Position numbers and translations under genes: made by a program. From contig CAXNLE010000001.1 in NCBI GenBank assembly GCA_964203235.1, forward strand, positions 558,001 through 622,000: a stretch of 64,000 nucleotides of DNA. The letters are read 5' to 3'. Source of the DNA: BACL27 sp964203235 (lineage in GTDB: Bacteria; Actinomycetota; Acidimicrobiia; Acidimicrobiales; Ilumatobacteraceae). Each line of letters starts with the position of its first letter. The first letter of the stretch is position 1. Below are positions 59,832 to 64,000 of this stretch, piece after piece. The notes beneath the pieces are model-generated. The model saw nothing but the letters and a program-made list of their open reading frames with translations, had not been told where the DNA came from and searched no databases.

Positions 59832-60995
59832 ATGCTTCGTTATTTAACTGCTGGCGAAAGCCATGGTCAGGCTCTTGTAGTCATCGTTGAAGGCTTGCCG
59901 GCTGGCATGGTTGTAACTGCAAAAGACATTAGCGATGAGTTGGCTCGCAGACGTCTTGGATACGGTCGGGGACCGCGTCAAAGATTCGAAGAAGACGAAA
60001 TAGTTTTGCTTAGCGGTATCCGTCACGGGCGCACACTTGGATCGCCAGTCGCGATTGAAATTAAGAATAGTGAGTGGTTTCGCAGTGATATTTGGCATGA
60101 AGAAATGTCACCAGCACCAGGAAAAACAAAAAAGCCCCTGACTCAGCCCCGACCTGGTCACGCTGATCTAACTGGCATGCAAAAATACGGCTTTGATGAT
60201 GCTCGCGATGTGCTTGAGCGAGCAAGTGCGCGAGAAACGGCAGCCAGAGTCGCAGCAGGTGCGCTGGCGAAAGTTTTTCTTGCACAAGTCGGTGTTTCTG
60301 TTATGTCGCATGTCTTGCAGCTCGGTAGCGCTCGCAATGAAAACGCGTCGCGGCCGCAGCCACACGATTTACCGAAAATCGATGAGTCATCAGTGCGTTG
60401 CTTTGATTCGGCTGCAGAAGCAAAAATGATTGCCGAAATTGAAGCAGCAGCAAAAGATGGTGACAGTCTTGGCGGCATAGTTGAGGTTTTGGCCTATGGC
60501 TTGCCAGTTGGTCTAGGTAGTTATGTGCACTGGGATCGAAAGATTGACGGACTAATCGCGCAGGCGATCATGAGTATTCAGGCTGTCAAAGGCGTTGAGA
60601 TTGGCGATGCTTTTGAAACAGCATCGCAACGTGGAAGTCTCGCGCATGATGCGATCACATGGGATGCAAAAGATAATTCATATAAACGCGAAACTTCACT
60701 CGCAGGTGGAACAGAAGGTGGCATGACGACAGGCGAGATGCTCGTCGTTCGCGCGGCAATGAAGCCACTCTCGACTTTGAATCGTCCGACTTTGAAGACG
60801 GTAGACATGGTGACCAAACAAGAAACGGTAAGTTTCAAAGAACGGACTGATGTTACGGCTGTGCCGGCAATGGGTGTTGTTGCCGAAACGATGGTTGCAC
60901 TTGTACTTGCCCAAGAAGCCCAAAGAAAATTTGGCGGCGACAGCGTTGCTGAGTTTAAACAGAATGTGCAAAACTTCGCGCAGAGCCTTCGTTGA
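59832..60995 (+). CDS. aroC: Chorismate synthase
   Basis: It converts EPSP to chorismate with reduced FMN. The 387-residue protein has TAGESHGQALVVIVEGLPAGM, RRRLGYGRGPRQRFEEDE, the PRPGHADLTGMQKYG block, RASARETAARVAAGALAKVFL and GGTEGGMTTGEMLVVRAAMKP. aroC-aroK-aroB-aroQ-pepQ are overlapped or 5 bases apart, so they form one operon. EPSP synthase (aroA) and DAHP synthase are not in this window. Confidence 0.97.
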   Translation: MLRYLTAGESHGQALVVIVEGLPAGMVVTAKDISDELARRRLGYGRGPRQRFEEDEIVLLSGIRHGRTLGSPVAIEIKNSEWFRSDIWHEEMSPAPGKTKKPLTQPRPGHADLTGMQKYGFDDARDVLERASARETAARVAAGALAKVFLAQVGVSVMSHVLQLGSARNENASRPQPHDLPKIDESSVRCFDSAAEAKMIAEIEAAAKDGDSLGGIVEVLAYGLPVGLGSYVHWDRKIDGLIAQAIMSIQAVKGVEIGDAFETASQRGSLAHDAITWDAKDNSYKRETSLAGGTEGGMTTGEMLVVRAAMKPLSTLNRPTLKTVDMVTKQETVSFKERTDVTAVPAMGVVAETMVALVLAQEAQRKFGGDSVAEFKQNVQNFAQSLR

Positions 60996-61009
60996 TCTCG
61001 GCTGAAGCC

Positions 61010-61555
61010 ATGACTTCTAATAGCGCGTCAAAGATGATCGTGTTGATCGGATTGATGGGTTCGGGCAAAACTACAGTCGGTCGTGCTTTGGCCGAGCGTT
61101 TGAATTTAAGTTTTAAAGATAGCGATGAGGCAGTTGAGAAAACAGCCAAGACGTCAGTACGCGAGATTTTCGAAATTCAAGGTGAGGATGTCTTTCGTAA
61201 ACTTGAGTCGCAAGCACTGGTTGATTTGTGTGCTGAAAATTCGGCAATCGTCTTAGCAGTTGCTGGTGGCGCAATTATTTCTCAATCAAATCGTGATCTA
61301 TTGCAGAAAAGCGCTCGGTGCATCGTCTGGCTGGATGCTCCCACGCCAACTTTGATTTCGCGCACTGGTCGCGGCAAGCATCGACCACTTCTAGATGGCG
61401 ATCCTGTCGGGTCGCTAAATAAAATGCGTCTTGATCGCGAGCCGTTGTATCAGCAACTAGCAACGCATCATCTCGTGACGCAATCACTGTCAATTGTTGA
61501 AGTGGTCGACCAAATCATAAGTCTGTGCACGTTAGAAAACAGTTCTTCTCGATGA
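61010..61555 (+). CDS. aroK: Shikimate kinase
   Basis: It phosphorylates shikimate with ATP. From ATG 61010 (181 residues) the protein has Walker A GLMGSGKTTVGRALAERL, the shikimate-binding DSDEAVEKTAKTSVREIFEIQGEDVFRKLES, AVAGGAIIS and the lid RTGRGKHRPLL. A TTG at 60992 overlapping the aroC stop is an alternative start that adds six residues. It overlaps aroB by four bases. Confidence 0.94.
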   Translation: MTSNSASKMIVLIGLMGSGKTTVGRALAERLNLSFKDSDEAVEKTAKTSVREIFEIQGEDVFRKLESQALVDLCAENSAIVLAVAGGAIISQSNRDLLQKSARCIVWLDAPTPTLISRTGRGKHRPLLDGDPVGSLNKMRLDREPLYQQLATHHLVTQSLSIVEVVDQIISLCTLENSSSR

Positions 61556-62568
61556 CAAATCATAAAATCAACGTTGCTCTCTCTGATCGGTCTTACTCGG
61601 TCGTAGTTGGCAGTGGAGTTTCAACAGAGCTTGAAAACTTTCTTCCAAAATCCGCAAAACGCGCTGTGATCGTTACTCAAGAGAATATTCCTTTTTCAAT
61701 AAAACTTTCGTTGCCTCATACGACGGTGCTAGTTGGTAACGGCGAGCAATTCAAATCGTTGCAGACGATTGAGACAATTTCAGAACAGTTTGCCAAGTTT
61801 GGTTTAACACGCTCAGATGTCGTTATCGGTTTAGGTGGAGGAATGGTCACCGACGTTGCTGGCTTTGCCGCTGCAAGTTGGCATCGAGGCACTGCAGTGA
61901 TTCAAATGCCGACAACTTTGGTTGGCATGGTTGATGCGGCGATTGGTGGAAAAACCGGTGTGAACATCGCGCAGGGGAAAAACCTAGTCGGAGCATTTTG
62001 GCAACCCAGCGCAGTGCTTTGCGATATTGATGCTCTGAAGACTTTGCCAGATCGTGAAACACGATGTGGGCTCGGCGAGGTAGCAAAATATCATTTCTTA
62101 ACTGGTGACGATCTGCTTGCGCTTGAGCTATCGGCTCGAATCGCGCGATGTGTTGAAATCAAAGCCGACATCGTGGCCGCCGATGAGCGAGAGCAAGGTG
62201 GGCGAGCGGTTCTCAATTATGGTCATACTCTTGCGCATGCATTAGAGCGGTCAAGCGATTTTGAACTAGCGCACGGCGAGGCGGTGGCAATTGGAATGAT
62301 TTTTGCAGCACATCTCGCACATAGTTTGGGGCGTATCGATGATGCGCGACTGGCTCACCACTACAAAGTGATTCGAGATTCTTATGGTCTTGGGGTCGCG
62401 ATACCCGGCACAGTTGACCGGGCAGTATTGATTGATTTAATGCGTCACGACAAGAAGGCAATCAATGGCTTGACTTTCGTGCTTGACGGCACAAATAGTG
62501 TTGAAATCGTTAGTGATATAGAAGAAAAATATCTGCACCAAGCCTTTGATGCGATGCAACTACCCTAA
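61552..62568 (+). CDS. aroB: 3-dehydroquinate synthase
   Basis: It cyclises DAHP to dehydroquinate using NAD and zinc. I start at ATG 61552 (ATGA overlap with aroK, 338 residues); the in-frame GTG at 61525 adds nine residues inside aroK. Motifs: GLGGGMVTDVAGFAAASWHRG, MPTTLVGMVDAAIGGKTGVN, the metal ligands in CGLGEVAKYH, NYGHTLAHALE and HGEAVAIGM. aroQ follows after 5 bases. Confidence 0.95.
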   Translation: MTNHKINVALSDRSYSVVVGSGVSTELENFLPKSAKRAVIVTQENIPFSIKLSLPHTTVLVGNGEQFKSLQTIETISEQFAKFGLTRSDVVIGLGGGMVTDVAGFAAASWHRGTAVIQMPTTLVGMVDAAIGGKTGVNIAQGKNLVGAFWQPSAVLCDIDALKTLPDRETRCGLGEVAKYHFLTGDDLLALELSARIARCVEIKADIVAADEREQGGRAVLNYGHTLAHALERSSDFELAHGEAVAIGMIFAAHLAHSLGRIDDARLAHHYKVIRDSYGLGVAIPGTVDRAVLIDLMRHDKKAINGLTFVLDGTNSVEIVSDIEEKYLHQAFDAMQLP

Positions 62569-62573
62569 TCATC

Positions 62574-63041
62574 ATGGCTAAATCATCTCTGCCGATTGTT
62601 TTAATTCTTAGTGGTCCAAATTTAAATTTGCTCGGACAACGTCAGCCAGAAATTTATGGCACCGCAACTCTTGACGATCATATGAATCGTGCTAAGCAGA
62701 CTGCCGCAGAACTTGGTTTTGATGTTGAGACATTGGTTGCTCAGAGTGCTGGAGAGTTGGTAACTGCAATTCACAATGCAAGGTCACGTTGTGCGGCGAT
62801 CATTATTAACCCCGGGGCTCTAACGCACTTCGCGTGGAGCCTCAGCGACGCGCTCGCAACATTCGCCGGTCCAGTTATTGAAGTACATCTTTCAAATCCC
62901 GCAACCCGCGAATCGTGGCGTCACGAAAGCGTGATCGCACCTGTTGCGTCTGGGTCAATCGCTGGGTTTGGTGCGCACGGTTACACACTGGCGATCAATG
63001 CAGTTGCGACTTTGCTTGCGGATAAAAAGTTAGCCAAGTAA
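62574..63041 (+). CDS. aroQ: Type II 3-dehydroquinate dehydratase
   Basis: It dehydrates 3-dehydroquinate to 3-dehydroshikimate. The 155-residue protein has SGPNLNLLGQRQPEIYG with the catalytic Tyr, NPGALTHFAWSLSDAL and EVHLSNPATRESWRHES. Type II dodecameric enzymes are the norm in actinobacteria. Its stop overlaps the next start by one base. Confidence 0.96.
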   Translation: MAKSSLPIVLILSGPNLNLLGQRQPEIYGTATLDDHMNRAKQTAAELGFDVETLVAQSAGELVTAIHNARSRCAAIIINPGALTHFAWSLSDALATFAGPVIEVHLSNPATRESWRHESVIAPVASGSIAGFGAHGYTLAINAVATLLADKKLAK

Positions 63042-64000
63042 TGACTAGCAAAATGTTGCCACTGAGCGTTGCGGGTCGTGATGTTCTTGTTCGCCAACGA
63101 CTTGAGCAGACGACAAATAATAACGTCACGTCGCTCTTAGTCACAGACCTAAATAACATTCGGTGGCTTACTGGCTTCACAGGTTCAGCCGGCACATTGT
63201 TCGTACGCGCCGATGATATGGTGCTGATTGTTGACGGTCGTTACGGTGTTCAATCGCGAGAGCAAATCAAGAATTCGGGTGCTCAATGTTCTGTTATTGA
63301 GGGTCGAAGCGCATCAGAATTGCGCGAAGGTGTATTACGCACAACAAAAGATTTGAAAACAGTTGGTTTTGATCCAGCGGAGATGACGGTGACGGCTCAC
63401 GAGACCATGTCTGCCCAAATTGATTCAGAGTTAATCAAAGTTTCTGCTGTGGTGCCACATTTGCGCAGGCGTAAATCTGAGCCTGAGATTCAAAGAATGG
63501 AGATGGCTGCGAGTGCTACTGATGCAGCACTTAGCGAAGTCGAACCAATGCTCGTGTTGGGCCTAACAGAGCGAGATATTCGCGATGAACTTGATTATCG
63601 AATGCGAAAACATGGGGCCGAATTTACGAGTTATGACACGATTGTCGCCAGTGGCCCGAATGCAGCGCGACCACATCATCGTCCAGTCGGTCGAAAAATT
63701 ATTGAAGGCGACAGTGTCGTCATTGATGTCGGTGGGTTAGTCGATGGTTATCACTCGGATATGACACGAACATATTTGATCGGCGAAGTCGACCCTGTAC
63801 TCAGTGAGATGCACGAAGTCGTAAGCGCCTCACAGCTACTTGGTCTAAGTCATGTGCGCGCTGGCGTATTGGCGCAAGATGTTGATCGCCAGTGTCGAGA
63901 TTTCATAGCGCAAGCCGGATTTGGTTCAGAATTTAGTCACAGCACTGGGCACGGTGTCGGGCTGCAGATTCATGAAATGCCCTGGGTGCGTAATGGCTTT
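63041..64000 (+). CDS. pepQ: M24-family Xaa-Pro aminopeptidase (3' partial)
   Basis: The frame begins at ATG 63041, overlapping the aroQ TAA, and stays open for 320 codons to the right edge. Translated text includes TDLNNIRWLTGFTGSAG, a creatinase-type N-terminal domain. RPHHRPVGRKIIEGDSVVIDVGGLVDGYHSDMTRT holds the metal aspartates, and SHSTGHGVGLQIHEMP the metal His region. It cleaves N-terminal residues before proline. aroQ-pepQ-efp-nusB is the usual actinobacterial order, so efp should follow outside the window. Confidence 0.92.
   Translation, partial: MTSKMLPLSVAGRDVLVRQRLEQTTNNNVTSLLVTDLNNIRWLTGFTGSAGTLFVRADDMVLIVDGRYGVQSREQIKNSGAQCSVIEGRSASELREGVLRTTKDLKTVGFDPAEMTVTAHETMSAQIDSELIKVSAVVPHLRRRKSEPEIQRMEMAASATDAALSEVEPMLVLGLTERDIRDELDYRMRKHGAEFTSYDTIVASGPNAARPHHRPVGRKIIEGDSVVIDVGGLVDGYHSDMTRTYLIGEVDPVLSEMHEVVSASQLLGLSHVRAGVLAQDVDRQCRDFIAQAGFGSEFSHSTGHGVGLQIHEMPWVRNGF

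Noticed and set aside
1..64000. tRNA, rRNA, CRISPR, insertion sequence or prophage
   Set aside because: All gaps were read; none is long enough or structured enough, and no transposase, integrase or spaced repeat was seen.

Overview
The window is a gene-dense chromosomal segment, about 45% G+C by eye, of an actinobacterium. Most genes lie on the plus strand and no gap exceeds about 130 bases. I infer a low-GC member of the class Acidimicrobiia, but the class is not proven. The actinobacterial assignment rests on several gene sets: sepF next to ftsZ without ftsA; a Bpa proteasome activator; MshC for mycothiol; NpdG and a luciferase-like F420 enzyme; and the pgsA-patA-pimA set for phosphatidylinositol mannosides. 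The order thrS-HIT-pgsA-patA-pimA ... pdxS-pdxT-yebC ... ruvCAB ... secDF-relA ... hisS-aspS-rarA ... alaS-ruvX-mltG-aroE-aroC-aroK-aroB-aroQ-pepQ matches the Mycobacterium order as I remember it. I see no tRNA, rRNA, CRISPR, insertion sequence or prophage.

Region 1 (1-7.4 kb) is the division and cell-wall cluster. It is unusual: murG is fused to murC in one frame, and murB is fused to ftsQ in the next. Four proteins are therefore made as two chains, just upstream of ftsZ, yggS, sepF and yggT. ftsZ is preceded by an 8-codon reading frame whose stop abuts its start. Region 2 (7.4-13.5 kb) has ileS, a lysine-rich histone-like gene, a DksA-like gene whose product has 12 hexapeptide repeats and no zinc cysteines, lspA and rluD. 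Region 3 (13.5-25 kb) has an Rrf2 regulator, a phosphodiesterase-like gene, bpa-dnaE, two small enzyme-like genes, and a minus-strand group fabI-subtilase-DUF255.

Region 4 (25-34.5 kb) holds npdG-mshC-plsC, thrS-HIT and the phosphatidylinositol/PIM genes, interrupted by an oppositely oriented F420-type oxidoreductase gene. Region 5 (34.5-40 kb) has lemA-htpX-DUF3048 lipoprotein, then pdxS-pdxT-yebC-bcp. Region 6 (40-49.8 kb) is ruvCAB-queA-tgt-yajC-secD-secF-relA. Region 7 (49.9-64 kb) is hisS-aspS-rarA-small membrane protein-alaS-ruvX-mltG, then five shikimate-pathway genes and a truncated M24 peptidase.

By hand count, 15 of about 29 starts that follow a gap of 20 bases or more have a TANNNT hexamer only 6-9 bases upstream and no Shine-Dalgarno sequence. 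This is the arrangement expected for leaderless mRNAs. Within operons, starts usually overlap the preceding stop (ATGA, GTGA, TAATG). GTG starts are common.
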